The notes beneath the pieces are model-generated. The model was given only the letters and a program-made list of their open reading frames with translations. It made no database searches and had not been told where the DNA came from. DNA of 36,663 nt from Richelia sp. CSU_2_1 (lineage in GTDB: Bacteria > Cyanobacteriota > Cyanobacteriia > Cyanobacteriales > Microcoleaceae): NCBI GenBank assembly GCA_012034575.1, contig JAAUPF010000054.1:1-36663 (forward strand). The letters run 5' to 3'. Positions 1 through 9,936 of the stretch are shown here, in pieces. Positions within the stretch are counted from its first letter, which is position 1, and each line of letters starts with the position of its first letter. Both the position numbers and the translations under genes were made by a program.

Positions 1-38
1 AGTTGACAGTTGACAGTCGATCGTTGAGAGTTGAGAGC
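1..38. repeat. Heptanucleotide-type tandem repeat (GTTGACA / GTTGAGA)
   Basis: The first bases carry degenerate direct repeats of GTTGACA and GTTGAGA. The same family returns at 18.3 kb and, as its complement, at 19.7 kb. It is typical of intergenic short tandem repeats of filamentous cyanobacteria. No function can be assigned. Confidence 0.75.
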
Positions 39-50
39 TTGACTTACGTT

Positions 51-125
51 TTCCTTCTTCCTCTTCCTTCTTCCTTCTTCCTTCTTCCTTCTTCCTTCTT
101 CCTTCTTCCTTCTTCCTTCTTCCTT
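51..125. repeat. CTTCCTT microsatellite
   Basis: About ten perfect or near-perfect units of CTTCCTT run just upstream of the SH3b gene, giving a strand-biased pyrimidine tract. The array ends about 35 bases before the start codon, so it lies in the 5' leader or promoter of that gene. Its length may vary between strains by slippage. Confidence 0.85.
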
Positions 126-159
126 AATTCAGTCCTTTCAACCCAAGGAAATTAAATAA

Positions 160-555
160 ATGTTGAGTTTCAGTCAATCAAAAGCTTTCTTCATTGCAGC
201 AGCGATCGCAACTTTTAGTTTTTCACTTTACAGCTTTCCAGTTTTCGGCAAGCAGGAAACTCTAACATCGGAAAAAATAGAAGCGTTGAAAAAGCAAACT
301 GTATGCTCTTTTATTAACATTAAAAGCGGTACGGTTAACATTCGCAAAGGTCCCGGCCAGCAACACCCGGTTGTTGCCAAACTGAAAAGGGGAGACGGAG
401 TTAGGGCCGTCAGCAGGCAGGGAAATTGGGTGAAAATTGCGGCCAGATTTTCTGGAAATCCTCCTAATGAAACTTTTACAATCCTTGATGGTTGGGTGAA
501 CAATCAATATATTAACGGCTGTTCCGAAGACCAATTTGACAGGTGGCGTAAATAG
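160..555 (+). CDS. Secreted SH3b-domain protein
   Basis: A 131-residue protein starting with an ATG. Residues 1-30 look like a signal peptide: a Ser/Lys-containing start, a hydrophobic core near residues 10-27, and likely cleavage after VFG. Residues about 50-118 form a bacterial SH3 domain, shown by the VNIRKGPG motif, a following VAKLKRGD strand and the W-V-K-I strand. Such domains usually bind peptidoglycan peptides or other periplasmic partners, so an envelope role is inferred. Cysteines at about 49 and 122 flank the domain and could form a disulfide. The gene stands alone; a CTTCCTT microsatellite lies directly upstream. Confidence 0.8.
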   Translation: MLSFSQSKAFFIAAAIATFSFSLYSFPVFGKQETLTSEKIEALKKQTVCSFINIKSGTVNIRKGPGQQHPVVAKLKRGDGVRAVSRQGNWVKIAARFSGNPPNETFTILDGWVNNQYINGCSEDQFDRWRK

Positions 556-586
556 CAAATTTCGTATTTATAGGTGTGAAAATACC

Positions 587-648
587 GTAGGGGCGGGTTC
601 CGCCAACCAAATATTACCAACAAAAACAATCTCAAAAACCCGCCCCCC
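587..648. repeat. Dispersed palindromic repeat (GGGGCGGGTT...AACCCGCCCC)
   Basis: The arms GGGGCGGGTT (590-599) and AACCCGCCCC (637-646) are perfect inverted repeats around a 37-base loop. A second member of the family lies at 13491-13546 and shares the arms and the GGTTCG/GGCGAACC flank style. This is a small non-coding mobile-type repeat of the kind common between cyanobacterial genes. It could fold into a hairpin downstream of the SH3b gene. Confidence 0.75.
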
Positions 649-688
649 ATCACCAACAATCCACACAAACCCAAAGCTCGATCGCACT

Positions 689-757
689 GCCAAGGTGTTA
701 GAAATGTCCGAAGATTTTGAGTATAGAGCAATTGTCAAATGGATCGAGAGTCGTTAG
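689..757 (+). pseudogene. Relic of a hybrid-kinase C-terminus
   Basis: The last 22 codons of an open frame ending at 757 encode AKVLEMSEDFEYRAIVKWIE plus two residues. They align without gaps to the last residues of the large kinase downstream ([20 protein letters not shown] and two more), with 12 of 22 identical. Nothing upstream in this frame resembles the kinase; it runs into the GGGGCGGGTT repeat. The segment therefore looks like the surviving tail of a deleted paralogous kinase. It is too diverged to be a recent duplication of the neighbour. Confidence 0.6.
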
Positions 758-758
758 A

Positions 759-835
759 GAGTTTTGAGTTTTGAGTTGTTCGGGATTTTTGAGTTCTGAG
801 TTTTGAGTTGTTGGGAGTTTTGAGTTTTGAGTTGA
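759..835. repeat. GAGTTTT/GAGTTGT tandem repeat
   Basis: Repeated GAGTTTTGAGTT units with variants such as GAGTTCT and GAGTTGT lie between the kinase relic and the kinase promoter region. They belong to the heptamer-style intergenic repeats seen elsewhere in the window. No coding capacity is evident. Confidence 0.75.
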
Positions 836-976
836 TAGTCGAGCGCTATATATGTAAAGCGAGCCACGCCCACCTTACCGCTATAATTTCCGTGTCAAAT
901 CCCTGAGATAATCTGTTCGGGAAATATCAAAATAGCACCAAAAAACAACTATAAAATTAATTGAAATTTTCACCAA

Positions 977-3900
977 ATGGAAGCAAAAACTAATGTAGAA
1001 CAGTTGCAGCAAAAAATCGCCAAAAGTACAGAGGAATTAAAACTGCTTGATGCCCGACTGCAACAGGAAATTGCCGAGCGAAAATTGCTCGAAGAAAAAC
1101 TTAAAAGCTCTACCCAGCAAGTTTATACTATCTTAGAGTCGATCGCCGATATTGTCCTCATCATCGACAGTAAAAAAAACATCCAAATTATACCGACCAA
1201 GGCGATTTTTGAGCAGATAGACGGGACTCATACCAGCACGTCAGTAGTCGAACAATTTTTTAAAGAAGACACGCAGGAAACTTGGTTTGCTCCAGTGCGA
1301 CAGGCATTGGAAACCCAAGAAACTGTTATATTTGACGGCAGTGCCAGCATTAACGACCGACAGATTTGGTTGACCGCTAAAATTTCGCCATTACCCGACA
1401 ATTCTGTTATTTGGGTGGGTCGCGATATTAGCGACAAAAAAATTGCAGCCGATGAAACCCGCCTGTTGCTCTCAGTAACTCAAGCAATAAATTGTGCCGA
1501 AAATATCGATCGCGCTTTATCAGAAATTTTATGTTTAATTTGCCAGCATATCAACTGGGATTTTGCAGAAGCCTGGATTCCCGACGGCGAAAAGTTAAAA
1601 TGCAGTTCGAGTTGGTGCGATGGCGAGGACAATTTTGCAGAATTCCAGCAGGCAAGCCAAACCATGACATTTGCTCCTGGTGCGGGACTGGCGGGGCGAA
1701 TTTTTTCATCCCAGCAGGCAGAATGGGTTGCCGATGTTTCCTGCACCGCAGACTCAGTTTTTTACAGAACGCAACTGGCGGCAACTATAGGATTGAAAGC
1801 AGCTTTTGGCGTTCCAATTTTTGACAAGAAAAGAAACCAAGTTTTGGCTGTTTTGCTATTCTTTAAACGCCACCCGAGCGCTAAAGCACCGCGGGCGATC
1901 GAACTCGTTAATACTGTTACCGCTCAGTTAAGTTCGCTCATCCGCCAAAAACAAGCAGAACAAGCCTTGCAAGCGTCTCAAGCTCGATTTGCAGGCATTC
2001 TCGAAATTGCTAGCGATGCAATTATTACAGTAGATGAATCCCAGCACATCACCCTATTTAACCACGGAGCCGAACAGATTTTTGGTTACAAAGCTGAGGA
2101 AATTTTAGGTCAACCTCTCGATTTGCTCTTGCCAGCAAGCGTCAGAAAAATTCACCGCCAACACATTAATTCCTTTGGCAAATCTGTCGGTCAAGCGTGG
2201 CGGATGGGCAATCGGAGCGAGATTTTCGCCCGCCGTCAAGACGGTACAGAATTTCCCGCTGAAGCCTCAATTTCCAAGTTGGAAATCGATGGTGAAAAAA
2301 TCTTGACTACCATTTTGCGCGATATCAGCGATCGCAAGCGGCAAGAGCAAGACATCCGCGAACTAACTGCTGCTTTGGAAAATGCTGTAGAAGGAATTTC
2401 GCGCCTGGACTTGCAAGGACGTTACATTGCTGTTAACAAAGCCTATGCCGGCATAACTGGCTATCAACCCGAAGAAATGATCGGCATGGAATGGTCGCGC
2501 ACAGTGCATCCCGATGACCTCGAACAACTGATCGCTGCCTATCAAGAAATGCTTGCAGTTGGTAAAGTCGAAGCCCAAGCAAGAGGTATTCGCAAAGACG
2601 GTTCTATTTTTTACAAACAAGTCTTCATGATTACAGCTTGCGACGACAGGCAGAACCCCATCGGACATTACTGTTTCATGAAGGATATTAGCGATCGGAA
2701 ATTAGCCGAACTTGCCCTCAAACAACAAAAGGAAATCCTGCAAACTATTTTTGACCATCTTCCAGTCATGTTGTGCTTCTACAATCCTGGCATTGAGATG
2801 CAATTAATTAATCCAGCATTTCAGCGGGGACTCGGTTGGTCGCTAGCAGAACTCCAACAGGGGATAGACATTATGGCAGAGTGCTATCCAGACCCAAACT
2901 ACCGCGCTGCTGTTGTGGAATTCATGATGAGAAGTGATGGCACTTGGCGCGACTTTCAGACAGTAAATCGCAGCGGTAAAATTCTGGAAATGTCTTGGGC
3001 AAACGTTCGCTTGCCCGACGGTTCAACGGTTGGTATCGGTCAAGATATCACCCAGCGCAAGCAAGCAGAAGCAGCCTTGCGGGAAAGCGAAGCGCAGCTT
3101 AACGCGATCGTTACCCACAGCTTAGATGGCATTACGATCGTAGACTGCGAAGGCAACATTTTGTTTGCCAATCCAGCAGCCGAGCGGATGTTAAATGCAG
3201 GTCAAGAAGGCTTGCTTAACTATCAATGGAAAATCCCCTTTCAAGAAACGGCAGAAGTAGAGTTGATGCAATTTAACGGGGAAATTTGCATCGCGGAGAT
3301 GAAGTCAACTTCCATTCAGTGGTTGGGGAAACCAGCTTTTTTGGTCGCTTTGCGGGATATTACCGATCGCAAACGGGCAGAGGCAGCTTTGCGAGAAAAA
3401 GTACAACAAGAAAGAGCGATCGCTACTGTCATTCAACGGATGCGCCAAACCCTGGATATTGAAACAATATTCGCGGCTACTACCGCAGAACTGCGGCAAA
3501 TTTTCAACTGCGATCGAGCCGTTATCTATCAGTTCAATCCCGATTGGAGCGGGAAATTTGTTGCCGAGTCTGTAGCAAATGGCTGGATTCCTCTGATGCC
3601 GCGATCGGAGGATAATTCTCGGGAAACCCAATTTACGATCGAGTCTAAATGCGATTTAACAACCACAATGTTGAGGGGTTTTGCCGAACAAATTGCAGAT
3701 AGTTATATGCGCGAAACAAAGGGCGGTGCTTACAGCCAAGGCATCAATTACCGAGTTTCCCCTGACATCTACCGATCGAATTTTACCCGCTGTTATGTCG
3801 AACTATTAGCACAATTTCAAGTCCGAGCTTACATCATTGTTCCCATCTATTGTTGCGGTCGGCTTTGGGGATTGTTAGCTTGCTATCAAAATGCAGGTTC

Positions 3901-5467
3901 TCGCAATTGGACTAAGGCAGAAATTAATACCGCAGTTCAAGTGGGAATTCAGTTGGGAGTCGCTTTACAGCAAGCTCAATTGCTCGAAGAAACCCAACAG
4001 CAAGCCGTACAACTCCAACAGGCAAAAGAAGCAGCAGAAGCCGCCAACCGTGCCAAAAGTCTATTTTTGGCAAATATGAGCCACGAGTTGCGCACTCCCC
4101 TCAACGGGATTATGGGCTACGCGCAAATCTTGCAGCGAGACTCAAATTGCAGTGCCAAACAACTCGAAGGTGTCGGTATTATCTACCAGTGCAGCAAACA
4201 TTTACTGACGCTGATTAACGACATTTTAAGTTTGTCTCAAGCCGAAGCCAATAAACTCGAACTTTACCCGGAAATGTTTGATTTTCCCGAATTTCTGCAA
4301 GGAGTTTCAGAAATATTCCGCCTCAAAACCGAAGAAAAATCTATTCAGTTTACCTGCGAGTCTCTTACCCGACTTCCCCGCAGAATTTATGCGGATGAAA
4401 AGCGACTGCGCCAAGTTTTAATGAACCTGCTTTCCAATGCTGTGAAATTTACCGATCGCGGCAGCGTTACTTTCACAGTCGAGGTAATCGGTAATGAGAA
4501 ACAACCGCAATTACCAATTACCAATTACCCATTACCCATTAGCAAATTTCGCTTTCAAATAAAAGATACTGGCTGCGGCATACCTCAAGAATACTTAGAA
4601 AAAATATTTTTACCCTTCGAGCAAGTGGGAGATATTTCTCGCCGCAGCGAAGGCACTGGGCTGGGACTGTCAATTACTCAAAAACTGCTCGCTTTAATGG
4701 AAAGTGAAATTTTTGTTGCCAGCCATCCGGGAGTTGCCAGCGAATTTTGGTTCGATTTAGAATTGCCTGCCGCAGCAGATTCGATCGACTCAAATTCCGT
4801 GCTATCTGCCGACATGATTGTGGGCTATCAAGGTAAAAGAAAGAAAATTTTGGTAATTGACTGTGGCCAAGAAAATCGGGGGGCGGTGGTTAATTTACTG
4901 CAGAATCTCGGCTTTGAACTCCTAGAAGCAGGCGGATTAGAAGATTTAGAAAAAGCTGTTCATTTTCAACCGGATCTGATTCTGTGCGACTTAATTATGC
5001 CTGGGATGGACGGTTTCGCTGCGATCGACCAACTCCGCCAACTACCCGAGTTTCAAAGTACAATTATTATCGCCGTGTCTGCCAGTGTATTTAAAACTGA
5101 CCGCCAACATTGTGTGGAGTGTGGGTGCAACGATTTTCTTGCCAAGCCGATCGCAATAGCAGATTTGCTCGACAAAATCAAGACTTATTTAAACTTGTCG
5201 TGGGTTTTCCAACCAGCAGGATCGGGGGAGATTTTGACTGCGGCTGCGCCTCCAACTTCGGGGCGAGAAAAAATGCAAATACCGCCAGCAGACGAATTGC
5301 AAAGCTTGTACAAAGCAGCTAAAGGCGGTAATGTAGAAAGAGTTGAACGAGAAGTAGATCGACTGATGCAATTAAAGCCCGAGTACAGTTGCTTTGCTGC
5401 TAGAGTGCTGAAACTTTCCGAAGAATTTGAATATGAAGCAATTGTTAACTTAATCGATCGGTCTTGA
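977..5467 (+). CDS. PAS/GAF multi-sensor hybrid histidine kinase
   Basis: A 1496-residue cytoplasmic-looking kinase with no membrane segments. Approximate domains are PAS (45-155), GAF (162-325), four PAS (335-455, 460-575, 585-695, 705-800), a phytochrome-like GAF (813-1000), HisKA with the phosphoacceptor His1036 in MSHELRTP, HATPase with N1154, D1197 (DTGCG) and G1226 (GTGLGL), a receiver with Asp1338 and Lys1390, and a helical C-terminal domain from about 1437. Five PAS blocks end in D-I-[ST]-[DQ]-[RK]-K linkers. The second GAF keeps a Cys (939) at the canonical bilin position of cyanobacteriochromes, followed by Tyr rather than His. The receiver has D1295-C1296 where an acidic pair is usual, so metal binding may be weakened. 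A short repeat-derived insert lies between the N and G1 boxes. The stop overlaps the next gene's possible TTG start. Ligands are unknown. Confidence 0.93.
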   Translation: MEAKTNVEQLQQKIAKSTEELKLLDARLQQEIAERKLLEEKLKSSTQQVYTILESIADIVLIIDSKKNIQIIPTKAIFEQIDGTHTSTSVVEQFFKEDTQETWFAPVRQALETQETVIFDGSASINDRQIWLTAKISPLPDNSVIWVGRDISDKKIAADETRLLLSVTQAINCAENIDRALSEILCLICQHINWDFAEAWIPDGEKLKCSSSWCDGEDNFAEFQQASQTMTFAPGAGLAGRIFSSQQAEWVADVSCTADSVFYRTQLAATIGLKAAFGVPIFDKKRNQVLAVLLFFKRHPSAKAPRAIELVNTVTAQLSSLIRQKQAEQALQASQARFAGILEIASDAIITVDESQHITLFNHGAEQIFGYKAEEILGQPLDLLLPASVRKIHRQHINSFGKSVGQAWRMGNRSEIFARRQDGTEFPAEASISKLEIDGEKILTTILRDISDRKRQEQDIRELTAALENAVEGISRLDLQGRYIAVNKAYAGITGYQPEEMIGMEWSRTVHPDDLEQLIAAYQEMLAVGKVEAQARGIRKDGSIFYKQVFMITACDDRQNPIGHYCFMKDISDRKLAELALKQQKEILQTIFDHLPVMLCFYNPGIEMQLINPAFQRGLGWSLAELQQGIDIMAECYPDPNYRAAVVEFMMRSDGTWRDFQTVNRSGKILEMSWANVRLPDGSTVGIGQDITQRKQAEAALRESEAQLNAIVTHSLDGITIVDCEGNILFANPAAERMLNAGQEGLLNYQWKIPFQETAEVELMQFNGEICIAEMKSTSIQWLGKPAFLVALRDITDRKRAEAALREKVQQERAIATVIQRMRQTLDIETIFAATTAELRQIFNCDRAVIYQFNPDWSGKFVAESVANGWIPLMPRSEDNSRETQFTIESKCDLTTTMLRGFAEQIADSYMRETKGGAYSQGINYRVSPDIYRSNFTRCYVELLAQFQVRAYIIVPIYCCGRLWGLLACYQNAGSRNWTKAEINTAVQVGIQLGVALQQAQLLEETQQQAVQLQQAKEAAEAANRAKSLFLANMSHELRTPLNGIMGYAQILQRDSNCSAKQLEGVGIIYQCSKHLLTLINDILSLSQAEANKLELYPEMFDFPEFLQGVSEIFRLKTEEKSIQFTCESLTRLPRRIYADEKRLRQVLMNLLSNAVKFTDRGSVTFTVEVIGNEKQPQLPITNYPLPISKFRFQIKDTGCGIPQEYLEKIFLPFEQVGDISRRSEGTGLGLSITQKLLALMESEIFVASHPGVASEFWFDLELPAAADSIDSNSVLSADMIVGYQGKRKKILVIDCGQENRGAVVNLLQNLGFELLEAGGLEDLEKAVHFQPDLILCDLIMPGMDGFAAIDQLRQLPEFQSTIIIAVSASVFKTDRQHCVECGCNDFLAKPIAIADLLDKIKTYLNLSWVFQPAGSGEILTAAAPPTSGREKMQIPPADELQSLYKAAKGGNVERVEREVDRLMQLKPEYSCFAARVLKLSEEFEYEAIVNLIDRS
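4502..4546 (+). repeat. Intergenic-type TTACCAA repeat inside the kinase coding sequence
   Basis: The bases ATTACCAATTACCAATTACC and the following ATTACCC units belong to the same heptamer family found between genes at 18.3 and 19.5 kb. Here they are in frame and encode about 15 residues ([14 protein letters not shown]) between the N box and the G1 box of the HATPase domain. That site is a surface loop in this fold, so the insert is probably tolerated. The reading frame is kept on both sides. Confidence 0.7.
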
Positions 5468-7290
5468 GGACGGCAAGCGCAGAAGATTACTCAGATATAT
5501 TATCAGCTTCAGATAATATTAAAAACTCGATCGTAAATGGTATGCAAATGCTAGATAGAGAATCTAAAAGCGAGTTTAATTTACAACAAAGTTTATCTAA
5601 CTTGGAAATGGCTCGGGAAAACAGTCAAAAAAAACAGCAAATTCTGGTAATAGACGATACCAGTACGAACCTGAAATTAATTTCTGATTTTTTGAGAGAG
5701 TCCGAGTTTGAGGTTAGAGTCGCGAAAAGTGGTGCCCAAGCCATGAAACTTTTGGAAACCACAAAGCCAGATATCATTATGTTGGATGTGGTGATGCCAG
5801 AAATGGACGGTTTTGAAACCTGCCGCCTCTTGAAAAGTTCTCCGCAAACAAGAGACATTCCGGTAATGTTTATGACGGCAGTTGATGATGCTGCTTCTCC
5901 AAGTTATAAGGTCAAAGGGTTGGGATTGGGAGCTGTGGATTACATCAGCAAGCCGATCCAACTGCCCGAGGTTTTAGCGCGCATCAAAACGCACCTGCAC
6001 CTGCGTTATTTAACTCAGCAAATCGAACAGCAAAAAGAGTTATTGGAATCAGTATTTAACCAATCTGCCGATGCAATTTTTTTAGTTAATTCGGAAACAC
6101 TTTTGATAGCCGAATGCAATCAGCGTGCAGTAGAAATGTTTGAAGCAGGCAGCAAAGATGAGTTGCTCGATCGAGATGAGCAGAGCCTGCAAAAACAGCG
6201 TTTTACAACCGAAGAATTCCGGGTAATTCAGGAGGAAATAGATAGCAAGGGTTTTTGGAGTGAGGAGCTAGAATATGTAACCAAAAAAGGTAAGTTATTT
6301 TGGGGCAATTTAAGCGCCAAGCGAATTTATGTAGGTGGAAAAAACCTGAATCTAGTTCGCGTTACAGACATCAGCGATCGCAAACTTGCAGAAGCGCGAG
6401 AACGGCAAAAGTCCCAACAACTAAAACTGGCAATTAAAGAATTAAAACGCACTCAAGCTCAACTGATTCAAACTGAAAAAATGTCGAGTCTGGGGCGAAT
6501 GGTAGCGGGTGTTGCCCACGAAATTAACAATCCTATCAGTTTTATCTACGGCAATCTAATTCCGGCCCGCCGCTATTTCCAACAATTAGTAAATTTGATT
6601 CAGCTTTACCAGGAGACTTACCCCCATCCCACACCAGAAATTACGGATTCGATCGAGGATATCGACTTGGATTTTCTGGTAAAAGATTTCTCAAAACTGA
6701 TGGATTCAATGCAAGTAGGAGCCGATCGCATCCGGCAGATTGTCCTCTCGCTGAGAAACTTTTCTCGACTGGATGAAAAAGCCATCAAAGCTGTAGATAT
6801 CCGCGAAGGAATTGACAACGCATTGATGATTTTGCAGCATCGGTTGAAGCCAAAAGGAGCTCACCCGGAGATTGAAGTGATTAAAAACTACGCGCCACTG
6901 CCTTTAGTTACCTGTTATGCGAGTCAGTTGAATGAGGTATTTATGAATATTTTAACTAATGCGATCGATGCTTTGGAACTCCAAGCATCTCGACGGGTAA
7001 TTAGCATCAGTACCTCGCTGCTAGCACCAGAAACTGCTATTTCTCAGCTTGAATCTGTGGAGGTTCGGATTGCTGATAGCGGCCTCGGAATGTGTGAAGC
7101 GGTGAGAAAAAAGATATTTGACCCATTTTTTACTACAAAAGCGGTGGGAAAGGGCACGGGATTGGGATTAGCGATCGGTTATGAAATAGTTGTAGAAAAA
7201 CACAAAGGTTATATCAATTGTACTTCGATTGTGGGGCAAGGGACAGAGTTTATTGTCAAGATTCCCGTCAAGCTAGCACGGCCTGCTTAA
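5464..7290 (+). CDS. REC-PAS histidine kinase
   Basis: A response regulator fused in front of a kinase. The receiver covers about residues 59-180, with acidic pair D64-D65, phosphoacceptor D108 in MLDVVMP and K163 in ISKPI. A PAS domain follows (about 198-310), then a coiled linker and HisKA with H352 in VAHEINNP. The HATPase shows N499, D538 (DSGLGM) and [11 protein letters not shown]. This layout is common in cyanobacterial phosphorelays, where the N-terminal receiver takes phosphate from an upstream hybrid kinase. The gene overlaps the preceding kinase gene, so the two are likely translated together and act in one pathway. The start is uncertain: TTG at 5464 overlaps the upstream stop, while ATGs at 5542 and 5548 also leave the receiver intact. 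No membrane segment is present. Confidence 0.9.
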   Translation: MRTASAEDYSDILSASDNIKNSIVNGMQMLDRESKSEFNLQQSLSNLEMARENSQKKQQILVIDDTSTNLKLISDFLRESEFEVRVAKSGAQAMKLLETTKPDIIMLDVVMPEMDGFETCRLLKSSPQTRDIPVMFMTAVDDAASPSYKVKGLGLGAVDYISKPIQLPEVLARIKTHLHLRYLTQQIEQQKELLESVFNQSADAIFLVNSETLLIAECNQRAVEMFEAGSKDELLDRDEQSLQKQRFTTEEFRVIQEEIDSKGFWSEELEYVTKKGKLFWGNLSAKRIYVGGKNLNLVRVTDISDRKLAEARERQKSQQLKLAIKELKRTQAQLIQTEKMSSLGRMVAGVAHEINNPISFIYGNLIPARRYFQQLVNLIQLYQETYPHPTPEITDSIEDIDLDFLVKDFSKLMDSMQVGADRIRQIVLSLRNFSRLDEKAIKAVDIREGIDNALMILQHRLKPKGAHPEIEVIKNYAPLPLVTCYASQLNEVFMNILTNAIDALELQASRRVISISTSLLAPETAISQLESVEVRIADSGLGMCEAVRKKIFDPFFTTKAVGKGTGLGLAIGYEIVVEKHKGYINCTSIVGQGTEFIVKIPVKLARPA

Positions 7291-7441
7291 GTTAAATCGC
7301 GTTCGATCGCATGACTGCAATATTTGCCATATATTCTTTATCCCCTCGGGAGTGCGACAATTAAATATCTTTTAAGCATTTATTTAGACACCATTGATGT
7401 ATTGATGGTATCATATCAATCGGCCGATCGCTAGAAAAATT

Positions 7442-8656
7442 ATGAATTTTAGGATTAACTTTCCTCATTTGCTTTTGCCTCATTTGCTTTCGACGATCGC
7501 GATGTTTTCGCTCGCTAGCTGCAACATCCAAACTCTCACAAATAACACGCAGCGTACCGCAAGTCAAGCGCCAATTGCAGCCGCCCTTCCCGTCAAACCC
7601 AAGCCGGAAATCAAAGAAGCCAAACTAATTGCTGTCGGCGACATCATGATGCACGACACTCAAACGCGATCGGGCTACAATCCGAAACAGAAAACATACA
7701 ATTTTGACGGTTTTTTCACAGCAGTTAAACCGATTCTTGCCACAGGCGATTGGGTAGCGGGAAATCTCGAAACACCTTTAGCAGGTGAAGCTGTCGGCGG
7801 CTATACGGGATATCCCTTATTTAACGCACCGCCTCAATTAGCTGATGCTGCGAAAAAAGCCGGATTTAATATCTTGACAACCGCCAACAATCATGCTTTA
7901 GATAGAGGAGAAAGAGGAGTAATTAAGACGATCGAGAACTTGCGCGATCGGCAAATTGCTGTAACAGGAACAGCAGGCTCGAAAGCAGAGAGCGATCGCA
8001 TTTTAATCGTCAAGAAAAACCACATTCACCTAGCTATGCTTGCCTACACCTACGGCACAAACGGCATTCCCATTCCTCAAGGCAAAGATTATTTAGTCGA
8101 TCTAATTAACGAAAAAAACATCATCAAAGATATTACCAAAGCTCGCAATAAAGGAGCAGATATTATCGCAATTTCCTTGCATTTCGGCGACGAATACCAG
8201 CGACAGCCAAACAGCCAACAAAAACAATTAGTGGAAAACCTTTTAAAAGCCGGTGCCGACATCATTCTCGGCAGTCATACCCACGTAGTTCAACCTTACA
8301 AAATCTTTAAATTCCCCGGAAAAAATGGCAAAACCCGTAAAGCTGTAGCAATTTATTCGATGGGAAATTTCATTTCCGGTCAAAGCAAACCCTACACGGA
8401 TTTAGGCGTAATTTTCCAAGTAAATATTCGCAAGAAATTTCCCGAAAAAACCGCAGAAATTACAGATGTTAAAACTCATCCTACTTGGGTACACCGCTAC
8501 AACTCAAACAACAAATTAAACTACCGCGTTTTGCCCTTAGCGAAAACAGTAGCCGAGAAAAAAGACCCGCTATTAGCAAGTTCGCAGTATCCGGTTCTCA
8601 AACGATATTTGAATGAGATGAACGAGCATCTGAATTCTTTAAATAAATCGCAATAG
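7442..8656 (+). CDS. CapA-family (PGA_cap) lipoprotein
   Basis: A 404-residue protein related to CapA/PgsA, a metallophosphatase-like fold named for poly-gamma-glutamate capsule work. The N-terminus is a lipoprotein signal, with a hydrophobic stretch ending in the lipobox LASC and Cys27 as the lipidated residue, so it is membrane-anchored outside the cytoplasm. The fold motifs are all present: VGDIMMHD, NLETPL, NNHALDRG, HFGDEY and GSHTHVVQP, which supply the usual metal-ligand positions. No other capsule genes are adjacent, so a polyglutamate role is not supported by context; a general envelope polymer or peptide role is possible. It is transcribed alone and ends before a strong hairpin shared with the convergent RTX gene. 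Confidence 0.88.
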   Translation: MNFRINFPHLLLPHLLSTIAMFSLASCNIQTLTNNTQRTASQAPIAAALPVKPKPEIKEAKLIAVGDIMMHDTQTRSGYNPKQKTYNFDGFFTAVKPILATGDWVAGNLETPLAGEAVGGYTGYPLFNAPPQLADAAKKAGFNILTTANNHALDRGERGVIKTIENLRDRQIAVTGTAGSKAESDRILIVKKNHIHLAMLAYTYGTNGIPIPQGKDYLVDLINEKNIIKDITKARNKGADIIAISLHFGDEYQRQPNSQQKQLVENLLKAGADIILGSHTHVVQPYKIFKFPGKNGKTRKAVAIYSMGNFISGQSKPYTDLGVIFQVNIRKKFPEKTAEITDVKTHPTWVHRYNSNNKLNYRVLPLAKTVAEKKDPLLASSQYPVLKRYLNEMNEHLNSLNKSQ

Positions 8657-8723
8657 AAAAAGTAAGATCGTATCCGATCGAACGGTATATTAAGATTAGT
8701 TTGTAATAAGTGGGTCTTCGATC

Positions 8724-8753
8724 GGGGAGCCACTGCGATTTTGGTGGCTCCCC
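8724..8753. terminator. Bidirectional terminator-like hairpin
   Basis: GGGGAGCCAC (8724-8733) and GTGGCTCCCC (8744-8753) form a perfect 10-bp GC-rich stem with a 10-base loop. It sits between the convergent capA-like and RTX genes, where it could end transcription from both sides. There is no clear U tract after either arm, so it may act by structure alone or protect 3' ends. Confidence 0.7.
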
Positions 8754-8818
8754 TGCTACAAGCAAGTGGGATTCATTTAGGAGGATCTAAAACTGGGGAA
8801 AGAGTTTAAAAACGCGCC

Positions 8819-9597
8819 CTACACGTAAGTGAACAAACCTAGACCGCTTTGAGTTAAAAACCTGTCCTGCAAAACAGCAATTAGTTCGTAATTTGAATTT
8901 TCTTCGCGGTAAATAGCAGTACCAGAAATTCCCTGAATAGGAGAGCCATCTAAGAGGTAATCAGATGCACTTCCTTTCAGTTGAATCGTGTCTGCAAAGG
9001 GCAGATAATCGGTAATTAGTGCGTAGTCAGCATCGCCGCCAACATTGTAGAAAGCCTGACCGGAAGTACCGAGAATGAAGGTATCCAATCCTGTGCCGCC
9101 AACCAGCGTATCTGCATCAATTTCCGCTTCATAACCGTAAGCAATTATTCGGTCATTTCCGCTACCGCCGTCTAAATAGTCGCTGCCATCGCGACCCACG
9201 CCGCTATCAGTTAGGATGTCATTTCCATCGCCGCCGTAAAGAGAATCATTTCCCAACCCACCGCTGAGAAAATCATCGCCAAACTCGCCGTCTAATTTAT
9301 CGTTGCCACTACCTCCAATTAAGATGTCATCCGCATAGCCACCCCGCAATTCATCGTTACCGCTACCGCCATTTAATTGGTCGTATCCATAGCCGCCGTC
9401 AAGGGAGTCATCGCCATTTTCACCAAATAAATAGTCGTTGCCAAAACCCCCATATAGTGTATCGTCATCCTCACCGCCGTAGAGAAAGTCATTTCCGCCC
9501 AAGCCTACTAGGGAATCATCCCCTGCTAAGCCGTAAATGACATCATTTCAAAGGTACCTTTCAAACTGTCTGCTGCTTCAGTTCCAGTGATAGCCAT
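8819..9597 (-). pseudogene. RTX (hemolysin-type calcium-binding repeat) protein, frame-interrupted
   Basis: The coding sequence starts at ATG 9597 with MAITGTEAADSLKGTF and breaks near 9545-9550. A second frame then continues to 8819 with at least ten glycine/aspartate-rich nonapeptides of the GGxGxDxLx type (such as [10 protein letters not shown]). These form Ca2+-binding parallel beta-rolls in secreted proteins. The C-terminus resembles the tail common to cyanobacterial RTX proteins (D-T-F-I-L-G, then a Y-x-L-I-T-D-Y block). Adding one A to the AAA run restores one frame: [15 protein letters not shown]. Either the gene is inactivated or one base is missing from the sequence. Such proteins are usually exported by type I secretion; no exporter genes are nearby. 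Confidence 0.82.
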
Positions 9598-9936
9598 TGT
9601 TTGAATTCCTTAAATTGCTAGTTGGGAACGCAAATCCTGCGACGATCGAACTTGCAATCGCAGTAAGATTGAAATATCGAATGTCGCGATCGCTCTCCCT
9701 TAATCACTTATATTTACTTTAAATATTTTAAAAATTTTTGACCAGTCGCTTGTTTGAGTGACACTAATTTAATGCGAATTTGGTATAATACAAAATCCGG
9801 TTAGATATCCCTTTCCGAAAGTACCGAACTCGAATTTTTTATCTGCCCAAAGTGACAAAAATGCTCGAACATAAAGAGGGTTGAAAACCCGGATTTGATA
9901 TAATGCGATTTGAGGTTTTTGATTCGATCGGAAGAT
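9598..9936. other. Gene-free divergent intergenic region
   Basis: These 339 bases separate the RTX gene (minus) from msrA (plus). They are AT-rich around 9700-9790. Both promoters must lie here, but I see no convincing -10/-35 pair or regulator site. Short minus-strand frames across 9769-10049 have no recognisable content. Confidence 0.6.
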
